A stretch of DNA of 64,000 bases from Staphylococcus intermedius NCTC 11048 (GCF_002902385.1 NZ_PPQH01000029.1:1-64000), one strand, 5' to 3'; shown: positions 52,096-61,803, counted from the first letter of the stretch. The notes: a model not told the origin generated them from the letters alone. Numbers and translations: made by a program.

Positions 52096-52318
52096 GCTAT
52101 TTAAAATCGATTATTCTAGTTCCTTTAGATTCACTTATCATTTTGTTTAATTGTAACGTTTAAAGTTATTTTTAATAGCAAAAGTAAATTTTAACGTTAT
52201 AAAAAGCATTTTATCGCTAATCTCAAGGAGGAAAAATATTTTTTAAATTTATTTGTCCCACAGATTGTCCCACGAGAAAAAGAGGTAACTATTTTCGAGT
52301 TACCTCTCCCTACATTTA
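52096..52318. other. AT-rich stretch with possible integrase tail
   Basis: No full gene. On the minus strand 52276-52223 reads LVGQSVGQINLKNIFPP and stop. Such a Gly-Gln repeated ending looks like the tail of some staphylococcal phage integrases. A hairpin follows at 52282-52306. It might mark an old attachment region, but this is weak. Confidence 0.3.
52282..52306. terminator. Terminator hairpin
   Basis: GAGGTAACT (52282-52290) pairs with AGTTACCTC (52298-52306). It lies 12 bases past the end of the 117-residue gene; on the minus strand TTTTTCTC follows. Confidence 0.75.
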
Positions 52319-52672
52319 TTATACAAGAGAACCTCTTAACACGCCACTTTCTTTAGCAGCTTTTTCAAATGTGCTAAAACCTTTAAGAACTAACGTTATA
52401 TAATCCTTTGCATCTTCTTCTTTTTTAAAAAGTCCGCTTTCGATGTACGATTCTCCTTGTTGATCCGTTTCGAGCCATTTCTCTTCTAAATCATCAATAT
52501 TATCTTTTTCTATCATATCGTCGAACGGAACTTCTTCTGTTCTGTGGATTTCCACTTCGAAATACGTATTGCCATTTTCGTGTTTAACTTCATTGAGCAA
52601 GGCGTACTCAATATTAAATTGAGCTTGGCCATTGTCCTCAATGTCAATAAAATATTGAGAAATGTTTTCCAT
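52319..52672 (-). CDS. Phage-region hypothetical protein
   Basis: 117 residues, [20 protein letters not shown] onward, acidic, with strands and helices and a C-terminal [23 protein letters not shown]. The frame runs on upstream to 52798, but those residues come from the antisense of another fragment (52680-52817) and no good ribosome binding site marks either start. So the gene may be truncated at its 5' end. Function unknown. It sits after the endolysin, a common place for phage cargo genes. Confidence 0.45.
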   Translation of the reverse strand: MENISQYFIDIEDNGQAQFNIEYALLNEVKHENGNTYFEVEIHRTEEVPFDDMIEKDNIDDLEEKWLETDQQGESYIESGLFKKEEDAKDYITLVLKGFSTFEKAAKESGVLRGSLV

Positions 52673-52679
52673 TGAAAGT

Positions 52680-52817
52680 ATGTATGATGTTATCGGTTCC
52701 GACGAGGAGTTGCCAACAGATAAAGCAATGCTTAATGTGTATAAAAAGCTATTCCAGGACGTTGCTTTGAGGAACGGTATAGCACTTGAATTGTTCAATG
52801 AATATAAAAAAGGCTAA
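52680..52817 (+). pseudogene. C-terminal fragment of an unknown protein, plus strand
   Basis: 45 codons, [20 protein letters not shown] then [19 protein letters not shown] and NEYKKG. It has a credible amphipathic composition and an opposite orientation to everything around it. No ribosome binding site and no room for the rest of a gene upstream, so it looks like a tail left by recombination. Not recognised. Confidence 0.35.
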
Positions 52818-52835
52818 CCACTTTAACAGTTAGCC
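52804..52835 (-). terminator. Hairpin, minus-strand terminator
   Basis: GGCTAAC (52812-52818) pairs with GTTAGCC (52829-52835), with TTTTTT after it on the minus strand. Second stop signal downstream of the endolysin gene. Confidence 0.75.
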
Positions 52836-52885
52836 ACACACTATAACTGAGTAAATTATAGCGTAGATCGTTTATATACATTATA

Positions 52886-52923
52886 ACATAAAAAAAGAGG
52901 GTAACCATTACGGCTACCCTTTA
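52886..52923 (-). terminator. Terminator of the late phage operon
   Basis: On the minus strand GGGTAGCC pairs with GGTTACCC (one wobble pair), with a TCTTTTTTT run. It lies about 35 bases after the endolysin stop. Confidence 0.85.
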
Positions 52924-52956
52924 ATCATGTCGTGGATATACATAGTATATCATATT

Positions 52957-54417
52957 TTATTTAATAGTGCCCCATAACTCGCCGACTTTGCCAGTTTTAG
53001 CGTCCCACGTGCGCACTGGCATATATACTGTTTCGCCTTCGAATGTTTCCCACGATACCCAAACGTGACCATCAAATTTTTGAACTTCATCATATTTAAT
53101 CGTTTGACCTTTTTGTAATACGCCGGCTTTTGGGTGTCCAGTCCAAGGACCGTTGTAGCGAGTAATGATTCCCTCGTCTGCCGTTACTGTAAATGAAGCA
53201 TGCTCAGCTTTGTACCAAATTCCGTCTTTATTTTGTTTCCAGTCAGTTGCTTTTACAGTTTGTTTTGCTTCTTGCTTTTTAACTTCTTGCTTAACATCAG
53301 ATTGTTTGATAGTTGCTGCTTTGCTAACTTCTAACTTTCCACCGTCATAATAATGTTTGATGCGCTTGATAAAGTAATCTTTCAGTTTGTTTTGGTTTGC
53401 AGTTGTGTATGGTGCACCTTTACCTACATGTAATTCCCATGAACGATGTGGACAAGAAGTACCGAAATACTGATTATGCAAATTAACCGTGTTTCTGTTT
53501 ACCGGCAAGCTGTATGACTTCATCACGTCGGCAGCTACTTTCAATGTTGCTTCTTCGTTTTCTAAGAATAATTCGTCCGAGATTCTACCAGGATATGATT
53601 CGCAAACCTCAAAACCAATCAAATTAGCATTTGCCCATTGATTACCACAATGCCACTCGATATAATCAGTCGGGTGATACCATAATACCTCATTACGATT
53701 TGCGTACACACTCGCCCAACCATTCACATGTGTACCGTTATTTTCTCGAGCGTATAACCAAGGCAGATATTGACTAGGTGTCATACTTCCGTAGTCGTTA
53801 TGAATAACAACGCCTTGAATACTAGGTTTCGGTGCTGTTATTTTATTACCTTTAATATGATTTGAATAAGTGTGTTTCAATTCTTTCACGCTCCCATTTT
53901 TAGATTTATCTTGTTTTACATTCAATTTACTAATGTCGTACTTTTCCATAGCCAAACCACTGCATACTTGTGATTTTTCATCATTCTTTGCGTCTTTAGG
54001 TCGTAGTTGTAAATGTAAATGCGCACTCATAGGATTGTCGTAATAGTTGCTATTACCTTGCAAACCGATAATGTCACCTTGATTGACTTTGTCGCCTACA
54101 ACAAATCGCATTGAACCACGTTGCAAATGTCCATAGATCCATTCGTTACCATTAGCGTCTTGAATAACAAATGTACCGCCAAAATTACCGTAGTCATTCG
54201 CTTCAATAACTGTACCGCTTGTTACAGCAGGCACGTCGTCAGTTTCGTTACTATATACGTCAAAAGCTCTATGATAACCACCGCAAAACTTATCATAGTT
54301 AATGCCATTTTCGATGTAATTTCGGTATCCATAATTTTTAGGATAGCCATCGTATTTGCGTGGGTCTGACGATATTTTCCAACCTCTTTTAGTTAAATAG
54401 TCAATAGCCGTTAACAT
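52957..54417 (-). CDS. Phage endolysin: M23 endopeptidase, amidase-2, SH3b
   Basis: 486 residues in three modules. The N-terminal M23 zinc peptidase has ligands His49 and Asp53 (GGYHRAFDVYSN) and HLHLQ with His135; it would cut the pentaglycine bridge. The amidase-2 domain starts near residue 197 (VVIHNDYGS, His206) and contains NTVNLHNQYFGTSCPHRSW. A linker rich in Lys/Gln leads to an SH3b wall-binding domain (about 395-480). Length and order match the phage 2638A endolysin I remember (486 residues). It follows the holin gene by one base gap and ends at a terminator. Confidence 0.93.
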   Translation of the reverse strand: MLTAIDYLTKRGWKISSDPRKYDGYPKNYGYRNYIENGINYDKFCGGYHRAFDVYSNETDDVPAVTSGTVIEANDYGNFGGTFVIQDANGNEWIYGHLQRGSMRFVVGDKVNQGDIIGLQGNSNYYDNPMSAHLHLQLRPKDAKNDEKSQVCSGLAMEKYDISKLNVKQDKSKNGSVKELKHTYSNHIKGNKITAPKPSIQGVVIHNDYGSMTPSQYLPWLYARENNGTHVNGWASVYANRNEVLWYHPTDYIEWHCGNQWANANLIGFEVCESYPGRISDELFLENEEATLKVAADVMKSYSLPVNRNTVNLHNQYFGTSCPHRSWELHVGKGAPYTTANQNKLKDYFIKRIKHYYDGGKLEVSKAATIKQSDVKQEVKKQEAKQTVKATDWKQNKDGIWYKAEHASFTVTADEGIITRYNGPWTGHPKAGVLQKGQTIKYDEVQKFDGHVWVSWETFEGETVYMPVRTWDAKTGKVGELWGTIK

Positions 54418-54418
54418 A

Positions 54419-54667
54419 TTATTTCAGCCCTTTCTCTTTTAAATACTCCTCTTGTTCACGTGCTGATTTTTTAACAATGAACGTGTTTTTCCACACGCCA
54501 TACGCTACTAACACTAGTGGCACGCCAGTGTTTAACACATTAATCCATGCGTCCACTGCTTGCGGATTAATCCATTCCGCACTGATTCCACTAGCTTGTA
54601 ACGCTAGATATAAAGCACCTACAAAACCACCGATTAAAGCGATAAATTGTTTGATTTTATCTTCCAT
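54419..54667 (-). CDS. Phage holin
   Basis: An 82-residue membrane protein with two hydrophobic segments (about 8-26 and 38-57) and a charged C-terminal tail (KKSAREQEEYLKEKGLK). It belongs to the phi LC3-type holin group by pattern (INPQAVDAWINVLNTGVPLVL). Holins make membrane holes that let the endolysin reach the wall. Placed directly before the endolysin, with a GGAGG site upstream. Confidence 0.88.
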   Translation of the reverse strand: MEDKIKQFIALIGGFVGALYLALQASGISAEWINPQAVDAWINVLNTGVPLVLVAYGVWKNTFIVKKSAREQEEYLKEKGLK

Positions 54668-54712
54668 ATTTATTCCTCCTTAAAATAAAAAGCCGACACG
54701 TCAGTGCCGACC

Positions 54713-55108
54713 TTAAAAAAAGTAATGCGCTAAGCCTAAAGCTGCCATGATAACGCCAAAAATTCCAGTAATGATCGTCGTTGTAATTTGTACATTTCCT
54801 TTTTGCTTTTCTGAAATGTCGTTAGAAATATCTTCTAACTTTTCGTCATGTGTTTGCACTTTAAATCTAATCTCTGTAAAGTCATTACCAAATTTCAGCA
54901 TGGTTTCATTTAATGTTTCAAGATGCTTTTCTGAACGCTCTTGTGATTCAAAAGCACGCTCTTGTAATAAAACTTGTCTATCCACAGTTTTTTCTAATTT
55001 ATTTAGTGCTTCTGTGTGTTTGCGATCGTTCTCGTTAATTTTTTCGTAAATCTTTCCACGAGATTTTTCCCACTCGTGACGCAATACAAATTTATTTTCG
55101 TCGTTCAT
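54713..55108 (-). CDS. DUF2951-like phage protein with C-terminal membrane anchor
   Basis: 131 residues beginning MNDENKFVLRHEWEKSRGKI, a long coiled coil (about 15-95) and one hydrophobic helix near the end (IITGIFGVIMAALGLAHYFF). ATG 55108 follows GGGGGTG and sits in the end of the previous gene. Similar proteins lie before the holin in many staphylococcal phages. Function unknown; a lysis-timing or membrane role is possible. Confidence 0.75.
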   Translation of the reverse strand: MNDENKFVLRHEWEKSRGKIYEKINENDRKHTEALNKLEKTVDRQVLLQERAFESQERSEKHLETLNETMLKFGNDFTEIRFKVQTHDEKLEDISNDISEKQKGNVQITTTIITGIFGVIMAALGLAHYFF

Positions 55109-55514
55109 AAATTGCTGCACCCCCGAGGAAACCAATCGCACCACACACAACAGTTAATACGGCAAATTGCGCCCATGTCAGCCAATTAATTGCATTGAAT
55201 ATGCTTGCACTCGTCATTAAAAAATACATGATAGCTGTTGAAAAACCACCAAATAGCAACAAGTAATTACAAACGTTGTTATATGGTTGTTTAGGCAAAA
55301 AGAATACTGACAACATCAAAATAAGAGACGCAATCATTAACAACACGCCCCACAGCCAAATCGGCATCACTTCATTTAATTTTGTATAAAACTCGGAATC
55401 ATTGATTACTTCGTTTTGTTCATATGACCAAAAAAGCGCCCTTACGAATGTAAAAGCGCCCAAGCCAAAGATTAAAACAAATGCAATCGTTTCACTAAAA
55501 GTTTGCTTTTTCAA
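55092..55514 (-). CDS. Phage membrane protein of unknown function
   Basis: 140 residues with four hydrophobic segments (about 10-30, 54-74, 83-105, 113-133) and short charged ends. It overlaps the next gene by 17 bases, in line with late phage gene packing. No known family recognised. Position between tail and lysis genes suggests superinfection exclusion or lysis support, but nothing in the sequence proves it. Confidence 0.65.
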   Translation of the reverse strand: MKKQTFSETIAFVLIFGLGAFTFVRALFWSYEQNEVINDSEFYTKLNEVMPIWLWGVLLMIASLILMLSVFFLPKQPYNNVCNYLLLFGGFSTAIMYFLMTSASIFNAINWLTWAQFAVLTVVCGAIGFLGGAAIYERRK

Positions 55515-55550
55515 ATAACGATACCTCCTCTATCTCTATTTATTAGAGGT

Positions 55551-55850
55551 TTATTCTGTTTCTTCTCTCGATGACGGTTCCTCTGCTGATTTATACGCTG
55601 TACCATCTTGATTATATTTTGTACGCGCTACCTCTTGTTTAACGTAATATGTTTTTGTACCATTGTTAAAAATTTCAGCGAGCATGTTTTGCATTGCACA
55701 CACTTTTTTTGCTTGCTCCTCATCTTTAAATTTGTACGCATTTGCAGGTGACGCACCTTTAATAAAACTATTTGAATAGTTTTGCATTAATGCACTTTCT
55801 TCACCATTTTTGTTAACCTCAACTAAGTAAAATTCTGTAAATTGTTCCAT
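55551..55850 (-). CDS. DUF1366-like phage protein
   Basis: 99 residues starting MEQFTEFYLVEVNKNGEESA, with KAYKFKDEE-type and AKKVCAMQNMLAEIFNNGTK stretches typical of DUF1366 proteins found after tail genes in Gram-positive phages. Role unknown. Good GGAGG site before ATG. Confidence 0.65.
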   Translation of the reverse strand: MEQFTEFYLVEVNKNGEESALMQNYSNSFIKGASPANAYKFKDEEQAKKVCAMQNMLAEIFNNGTKTYYVKQEVARTKYNQDGTAYKSAEEPSSREETE

Positions 55851-55895
55851 TATAAATTCCTCCTAAATAATTTTATATATAATAAAAACGCCTAA

Positions 55896-56033
55896 CTATT
55901 CGTCAGACGCTTCATTATCGTTATTTTGTTCTTGAATGATTGCTTTTAACATTGCATTCTCTTGTGTAAGCCTTGCGACCTCTTGCGTTAGATAATCAAT
56001 TGTTAATTGTGGATTAGCTTGTAGTTTGTTCAT
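55896..56033 (-). CDS. Small coiled-coil phage protein
   Basis: 45 residues, MNKLQANPQLTIDYLTQEVA, then RLTQENAMLKAIIQEQNNDN and EASDE. A short leucine-zipper-like helix. Its ATG lies 20 bases inside the end of the large tail gene, so the two are probably translationally linked. Many staphylococcal phages have such a tiny gene at this point. Function unknown. Confidence 0.65.
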   Translation of the reverse strand: MNKLQANPQLTIDYLTQEVARLTQENAMLKAIIQEQNNDNEASDE

Positions 56034-59000
56034 TTAATTGTTCCTCCAAAATTCTATATATATTTTCTATCTTGAATTCTAATCGGTCATTACGTTCCAT
56101 TTGCTCTTGTAATGCTTTGCCAATTGTGGATATAAATTCATATAAATCAATAGAATCACCGTCCCTACTGATAAATTTAGGCATTTCTCTCTCGATTATA
56201 ATACCGTGACTTTTTTGTTTATTTCCTTTTTTTAAATCAGATTTGTAGTTGTATTCATAAAACACTGTATCTTCAAGTAACTTACTAGCGTTTATATCCC
56301 ACGGTTCAATATTAGTCTTGTATTTTTCAGAAGAATTCGAAGCTGTTTTACCATAAAACGTATCAGCTCTAACACTTTTATATCTAGTGTTACCACCGTT
56401 ATAACCGTTATTGTCAGTAACTCGCATCTCATTACTTCCGCCACCAACACCATAGTAAGCATTTCCACCACTGTGCGATGCCATTACAACACTATTTGTT
56501 GTATTAACTGCTCCAACTTTAATTTGATTAAACGCTTTCGAATCGCTCCATTGTCGTATTTCTAACATGCCGATTGTTCTAATATAACCTCTTATTTCTG
56601 CAGCTCTTACAGAAATATCACCCGTTCCAATATCTCCGTTAGGATTAGTAACATATAAGATATTGTCAGTTCGCGACTTACTAAAGCGAATACCAGAACC
56701 GTGTACGCCGTTTGGATCAGTTAAGTTTCCAAATAAAATACAACCGTCGGTATCACTGCTAGAATCAGCGTCTTTCACATAAAACTGAAATTCATTTAAA
56801 CCTGCACGCGATTGTTTAAACGGTCTTACATAAACTGAATAATTATTGCTTTCAATATTAGTTGTTAATGATGATTCAATAACAATACTATTATTATCTG
56901 AGCGTAAAGCAACGACACCACTCACACTATTCAAAGTAACACCTCTAGCATTTTTGCTATATGTGTTATCAAAAAATTGCAGTGTCCCCGAAGACTCATT
57001 AGGACCTCCATCAACGTATGTCGAAATTCCAAAGTCCGAATAATAAAGCGAACGATTACGTGTATTATTTCTAAAACGAAGTAAACCGTCTTTTATCCTC
57101 GTGTAAACAAAGTCTTTTTGTGTATCTCCTCTGAAAGTTCGTGTATATTCACCACTTAATTCAATTTGGTCATTTCTAATATCGACGTACGAAACATCAT
57201 TACCACCGTGTATGCCAATTTTATTTACGTTAATATCTAGCCCTTCGCGAGATAGATTCAATTTATTAATAATGTTAGTTTCATCAGCCTTTTTAGAAAC
57301 GTCATTGACCAACACATTAAAATCTTTGTTGACTGTAATATCAACTCTATCACCTTTTAACTTAATCCCCTCAGGACCAACCGTGTGCGACTGTATAGAA
57401 CCATTTTCGTCATATGTCATCGTTAATCCGGTTGTCGTGTTTAAAGTTAAATCAGCAATCACACGTGACAATATCTTTTTACTAGCGTTAAGTTCTTCTT
57501 GCGTTGCGCTTAACGCAATATCTTTACCATTTTGCGTTAAGCGTGTTTCATGCATATCTAGTGTTTGATTTACATCATCAATACCTTTGTTATACTCACT
57601 TAAAGTCACTCTATCAGTAATCTCATTACTTAACTGTTGTCGATGTGTTTCAGCGTTGTCTAAGCGTTCTACCACACCTTGTAAATTAGATGTGTACTCG
57701 GATTGACTCACTTTACTATCAATCGAATCAGACATAATTTGCAGTTGTGCTTTTTGCTCATTCACTTCATTTTTCAACGGCTTTAATTGCTCGTCTAGCG
57801 TGCGTTGTACGTCTGTTTTAGTGGCAGTTAATAACAAACTGTCTTGTAACACTTTGATGCTGTTTTCGGCGTTTGTCGTGCGTATTTTGATAGGTTCTAA
57901 TCTGTCGTTAATCGATTCGGTGTAAGGTGTTGCTTTAGTTCCTAGTTCGAGTTTAAAGTTTGTTATCTCCACTAAGTTTGAGCTTATTGGATATTTAAGC
58001 GTACCGTCGTCCGTGTAAAAACCGGCATAAGCAACAAATCTATGATCTGTAATCTCAGGAGCTACAAATGTGCGAGTATACTTAATTTTATTTCCTACTT
58101 TTCTTTCAACGTCTTGATAAGAAAAAATTCTATCTTTAGCTATTGCATTACTATAAAAAATAATTCCGTGTTTTTTAGTATAAGGAACTTCTTTTTCAGA
58201 TAGTCCTATAATTTCCATTTCATACGAATACGTGTATGTTTCACCAGGAATTAATATAGTTTTTAGATAATCAGCAGTATATAAATTTGTAGCATAATAT
58301 CTTCCTTGGAAAGATTTTGTTGAAACAATGTCTTTGTTTATTGAAGTAGGACGACTTGAATTGTATGAATCAAGCAAATTCACACCGTCGCCCAAACCAT
58401 CGATTTTCTCATTAACACTATGAACTGACAATGTGATTTCGTCTTTTAATTGCAATAGCTTAGCGTCAACTTGATTATTCAAAATCTGATTTGCACCATT
58501 AATTTGGTCTGTCAAATTTTGTTGTAATGCAATTTCAATCTCGTTTATTCTTTCTTCATTTGGAATATTGCCTGTCAGTTGCCCAGTTTCAGCATTCCAA
58601 TTTCCGTCAGGCAAGGCGGCTGCGATTTTCTCCATTGCCTCATTATATTTTTCATCAGTGTATTGTGATTGCAATAACTTAAATCGTTCATCAATCGCAA
58701 TTTTTGCGTTTTCGACGGTGTTATATAACGCTTGCATTTTCTCGCGATATTTTAAGAATAACGCTTGTGTATCGATAAGTTTTCCAATCGTTGCCGTTTC
58801 ACTTGTCATACTTTCAAGATTTTGCTTGATCTCGTTAAACACGCCGATAGTTTCATCTAAATCACTGTTAACTTCTGCTTTAATATCAGTATCAACAAGG
58901 TATTCAGATTCTAAAACGTCAGACACTTCATGTATCAATCTACTATGTTGAATCGTTAAGTTTACGAATATATTACTTAACTCGCTATATAACGCTTGTT

Positions 59001-60318
59001 CACGTGTTATAGCGCCCACATCATTTGCATTTTCAGCTGATGACTTAATCCATTCACCGTTCCAATAACGACGCAATACAGCTACTTTAGGATTACTAGT
59101 GTCTAACCACAGCAAATCATTGACTGGATTGTCCGGTGGCGTATCACCTTTTAAAATCTTAGGTTCAAAATATTGTAATTCGCCCTCTAGCGACTCTCTA
59201 ACAATTGTATTAACATTTGATAAACCGTCGTTTAACGTTTGCCGAATTGCGTCTAATTTCCTATCAAATGAGCTTCTCAAATCACTTTCTTTAAACTCTT
59301 TATATTCGCCGAAAGTGTACGTCGCGTCCTCACTAATCAAGTCATATTCTTCTGAAATGACCTCAGCTTCAACATATAAAGGTGGCGTGAACTCACGGTC
59401 TTTAATTCGTACCTTATCACCTAAATTAACGATTTCATGCTTAAATTCTTTTTCAATGTCAATTGCGGTCACTTCATATGTGATGACTTCTGACTTACGT
59501 TTGTTCAATTCTGTTGTACCTAGAGTTCGCAAACGTGCTTCTGTCATATTTTGGTCTTCTGTTTCAGGTTCGTAAACAGCCCAATTATAACGACCAGGCA
59601 AGCCGTATTTCGCTTGTGCTTCATCATCTTTTACGACTAATTCTAAACGTTTTTTACCTTCTTCGGGTTCAGGACCTACACATAATAATGCGGTTTTAAT
59701 TTCTGAAAAGTCGACAGTCCTTTTTAAACCTATTAAGTCTTTACCGTATTCGATTTCTTTACCTTTAAAAAGTGGATTACGTTTACGCAGCACGACAAAA
59801 CGTTTATCCACACGATTCGAACCAACCTCTATATAAAAATCAGCCATCATGTCATATGTCGTACACAGTTGAAGCAACACATCATATCGTGTGTTATAAG
59901 ATGTCCACGAAGTCGTTCGTAAACCACCAAATTCAGTAGCGTCAGAAACTTCCCAACCTGTGTCTTTCAGTACGTCAGACAACGCTTGTTTAGTCGTCAT
60001 TTTTTCTAATTTGCCTGGCGCGTAAGGACGCGCTTTTGTTATATCTTCAAGGTACGACGCGACCGTCTCAACTTCTGTATATCCGTCAATATCTGCGGAA
60101 ATTCTATCGATGATAAATTCACGATACTGACCGTTTTTATCTTGAATGATGATGCGATTGCGCTCATGCATATGCGTTGTACGTTCAGATAAAATCGTGA
60201 AGTCGAATGTTTCCATGCGCTCATTTATATCACGCTTGTGTGTTGCTTGAATCACCGCATTATCTGATTGTGATATAAAATCAACGATTTCACCCTTAAA
60301 ATTCATTACATGGATCAA
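56014..60318 (-). CDS. Large tail protein: endopeptidase-type tail domain with C-terminal S74 chaperone
   Basis: 1434 residues. The first 400 or so match tail-associated (prophage endopeptidase) proteins at the baseplate; a central region has helical coiled stretches and a beta-rich part (about 650-1320), likely a receptor-binding or fibre portion. From about residue 1329, SSEKYKTNIEPWDINASKLL begins a peptidase S74 intramolecular chaperone, which cleaves itself off after trimer folding; the Ser and Lys of SSEKYK fit the catalytic pair. TTG 60318, seven bases after AGGAGG, is the likely start. Confidence 0.82.
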   Translation of the reverse strand: MIHVMNFKGEIVDFISQSDNAVIQATHKRDINERMETFDFTILSERTTHMHERNRIIIQDKNGQYREFIIDRISADIDGYTEVETVASYLEDITKARPYAPGKLEKMTTKQALSDVLKDTGWEVSDATEFGGLRTTSWTSYNTRYDVLLQLCTTYDMMADFYIEVGSNRVDKRFVVLRKRNPLFKGKEIEYGKDLIGLKRTVDFSEIKTALLCVGPEPEEGKKRLELVVKDDEAQAKYGLPGRYNWAVYEPETEDQNMTEARLRTLGTTELNKRKSEVITYEVTAIDIEKEFKHEIVNLGDKVRIKDREFTPPLYVEAEVISEEYDLISEDATYTFGEYKEFKESDLRSSFDRKLDAIRQTLNDGLSNVNTIVRESLEGELQYFEPKILKGDTPPDNPVNDLLWLDTSNPKVAVLRRYWNGEWIKSSAENANDVGAITREQALYSELSNIFVNLTIQHSRLIHEVSDVLESEYLVDTDIKAEVNSDLDETIGVFNEIKQNLESMTSETATIGKLIDTQALFLKYREKMQALYNTVENAKIAIDERFKLLQSQYTDEKYNEAMEKIAAALPDGNWNAETGQLTGNIPNEERINEIEIALQQNLTDQINGANQILNNQVDAKLLQLKDEITLSVHSVNEKIDGLGDGVNLLDSYNSSRPTSINKDIVSTKSFQGRYYATNLYTADYLKTILIPGETYTYSYEMEIIGLSEKEVPYTKKHGIIFYSNAIAKDRIFSYQDVERKVGNKIKYTRTFVAPEITDHRFVAYAGFYTDDGTLKYPISSNLVEITNFKLELGTKATPYTESINDRLEPIKIRTTNAENSIKVLQDSLLLTATKTDVQRTLDEQLKPLKNEVNEQKAQLQIMSDSIDSKVSQSEYTSNLQGVVERLDNAETHRQQLSNEITDRVTLSEYNKGIDDVNQTLDMHETRLTQNGKDIALSATQEELNASKKILSRVIADLTLNTTTGLTMTYDENGSIQSHTVGPEGIKLKGDRVDITVNKDFNVLVNDVSKKADETNIINKLNLSREGLDINVNKIGIHGGNDVSYVDIRNDQIELSGEYTRTFRGDTQKDFVYTRIKDGLLRFRNNTRNRSLYYSDFGISTYVDGGPNESSGTLQFFDNTYSKNARGVTLNSVSGVVALRSDNNSIVIESSLTTNIESNNYSVYVRPFKQSRAGLNEFQFYVKDADSSSDTDGCILFGNLTDPNGVHGSGIRFSKSRTDNILYVTNPNGDIGTGDISVRAAEIRGYIRTIGMLEIRQWSDSKAFNQIKVGAVNTTNSVVMASHSGGNAYYGVGGGSNEMRVTDNNGYNGGNTRYKSVRADTFYGKTASNSSEKYKTNIEPWDINASKLLEDTVFYEYNYKSDLKKGNKQKSHGIIIEREMPKFISRDGDSIDLYEFISTIGKALQEQMERNDRLEFKIENIYRILEEQLNEQTTS

Positions 60319-60333
60319 TGTATAACCTCCTTT

Positions 60334-61803
60334 CTACAAGTATCTGTCTTGCCACTTCACCGTTGTATCAAATATGCCAGGCGGATTAATAACGAGTTCT
60401 GTATGTCCTTTGTCAACGTTGAAATAGTTACTACCAAACGTTTTTTCTGATAGATAAGATTCCTCATTTACAAGTACATTTTTTGTGGCCATATCAATTG
60501 TTATTAAGTCGCCTTTTTTGATAATCATATCGCGCGCATTAGTTGGTCGCGGTAACAACTCACGTGTGTAAGTACCGAAGATGTACAGCGGCATAACATT
60601 GTTATTACCGTTTTTAGCACTATACAATGACAGTGACGCGACTGGACGTTGATAGAAGTTACCGCCATCAACAAATTGTCTTTCATGCTCGTCAAAAGAT
60701 TGCTTTCGCAACGGATACGGAAACTCTTTGTACTTCCAACTTTTGACAGTAAAAACATTGTCTTTACGTGTTAATCTGATATACACAACAAAGCTATCAA
60801 GTTTATATAAACTTGGATTATTTTTGTATTTATATATCGTTTGTTGATTGCCTGATTGGTCAAATAAAGTAACAATAATCGTGCCTATTGCTTGTTTGGC
60901 GTTCGGATTAGTATAACCAATAGAAGCGATAACACGATTGTCTGAATCGTAAATATATTGAGCAAATCGAACGGCACCTTTATTTTTTTGATTAATTCCG
61001 AATTTAACTGTTGTCGTAAAATCTTGTGCTTGCTTGCTGAACGAACGTTTATACATTGCACCATTCCAACCGTTGCCATTAACAGAATCAGCATTAAGGT
61101 AAAAACTTTGTTTTGAACTGGATTGTGTAAAGCTACCACCAACTGCACCGCCAGTTTGATTGTCAGTAAAATCGATAGTAGTTTGCTTGCTCCAGCCAAC
61201 AAATGAACGTGCCTCATCTTCTAAAATCAAAGGCGAATAATCTTTTAACGGCTTATCTAAGTCGTCGTCGCCAATCATAAAATAATCCTCATCACCTTTT
61301 GAAATCATGTAGTAGTTTGAGTTCTGTAATGCTCTAGCTTCCACAATAACCGGTGTGTCTGCCGTTCCTGCATTAACTACAGAAACCGCATCGCTGATTG
61401 CCGTGTTTTGATTTCCGTTCACAGCATATTTGTATGGGTCTAAACAAACAAAATTTGCTTTTACTTTTGCAAATGTTACAAAATAACTCGGATCTAATCC
61501 CCCAGTAGTCATTGCATAATAGATTTTATCTGGCTCTCTATCAAATATTAAAGGTACTGGTTCGTTTGTTGTTAGCCAACTAACAACTTCGTCCACAATA
61601 TCTTCAAGCGTTCTTCCTGTACCGTAAGCATCGATTAATAAATTAACTTCGATTGTTCTAACGCTTTCTTTAATATGAGAAAGGACGCCACCAGGGCGCC
61701 CTAAAACTTCGTTATATTGAACATCTCTATCAATACCATAAAAAGTTTGATAATCCATATAATCGCAATGTGGATTAGTTTTACCGTTAAATCTAAAATT
61801 CAT
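60334..61803 (-). CDS. Phage distal tail protein (Dit-like)
   Basis: 489 residues. The N-terminal part (MNFRFNGKTNPHCDYMDYQT, PGGVLSHIKESVRTIEVNLL) matches siphovirus Dit/tail-component proteins, and the end (IDMATKNVLVNEESYLSEKTFGSN...) the C-terminal galectin-like piece. The middle, about 200-390, is a beta-rich insert that could bind carbohydrate (an enlarged Dit). It sits between the tape measure and the tail-associated protein, the normal order. Confidence 0.82.
   Translation of the reverse strand: MNFRFNGKTNPHCDYMDYQTFYGIDRDVQYNEVLGRPGGVLSHIKESVRTIEVNLLIDAYGTGRTLEDIVDEVVSWLTTNEPVPLIFDREPDKIYYAMTTGGLDPSYFVTFAKVKANFVCLDPYKYAVNGNQNTAISDAVSVVNAGTADTPVIVEARALQNSNYYMISKGDEDYFMIGDDDLDKPLKDYSPLILEDEARSFVGWSKQTTIDFTDNQTGGAVGGSFTQSSSKQSFYLNADSVNGNGWNGAMYKRSFSKQAQDFTTTVKFGINQKNKGAVRFAQYIYDSDNRVIASIGYTNPNAKQAIGTIIVTLFDQSGNQQTIYKYKNNPSLYKLDSFVVYIRLTRKDNVFTVKSWKYKEFPYPLRKQSFDEHERQFVDGGNFYQRPVASLSLYSAKNGNNNVMPLYIFGTYTRELLPRPTNARDMIIKKGDLITIDMATKNVLVNEESYLSEKTFGSNYFNVDKGHTELVINPPGIFDTTVKWQDRYL

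Noticed and set aside
52672..52798. N-terminal extension of the 117-residue phage-region protein to 52798
   Set aside because: The extra residues are antisense to a better protein-like plus-strand fragment, and no ribosome binding site supports the upstream start.
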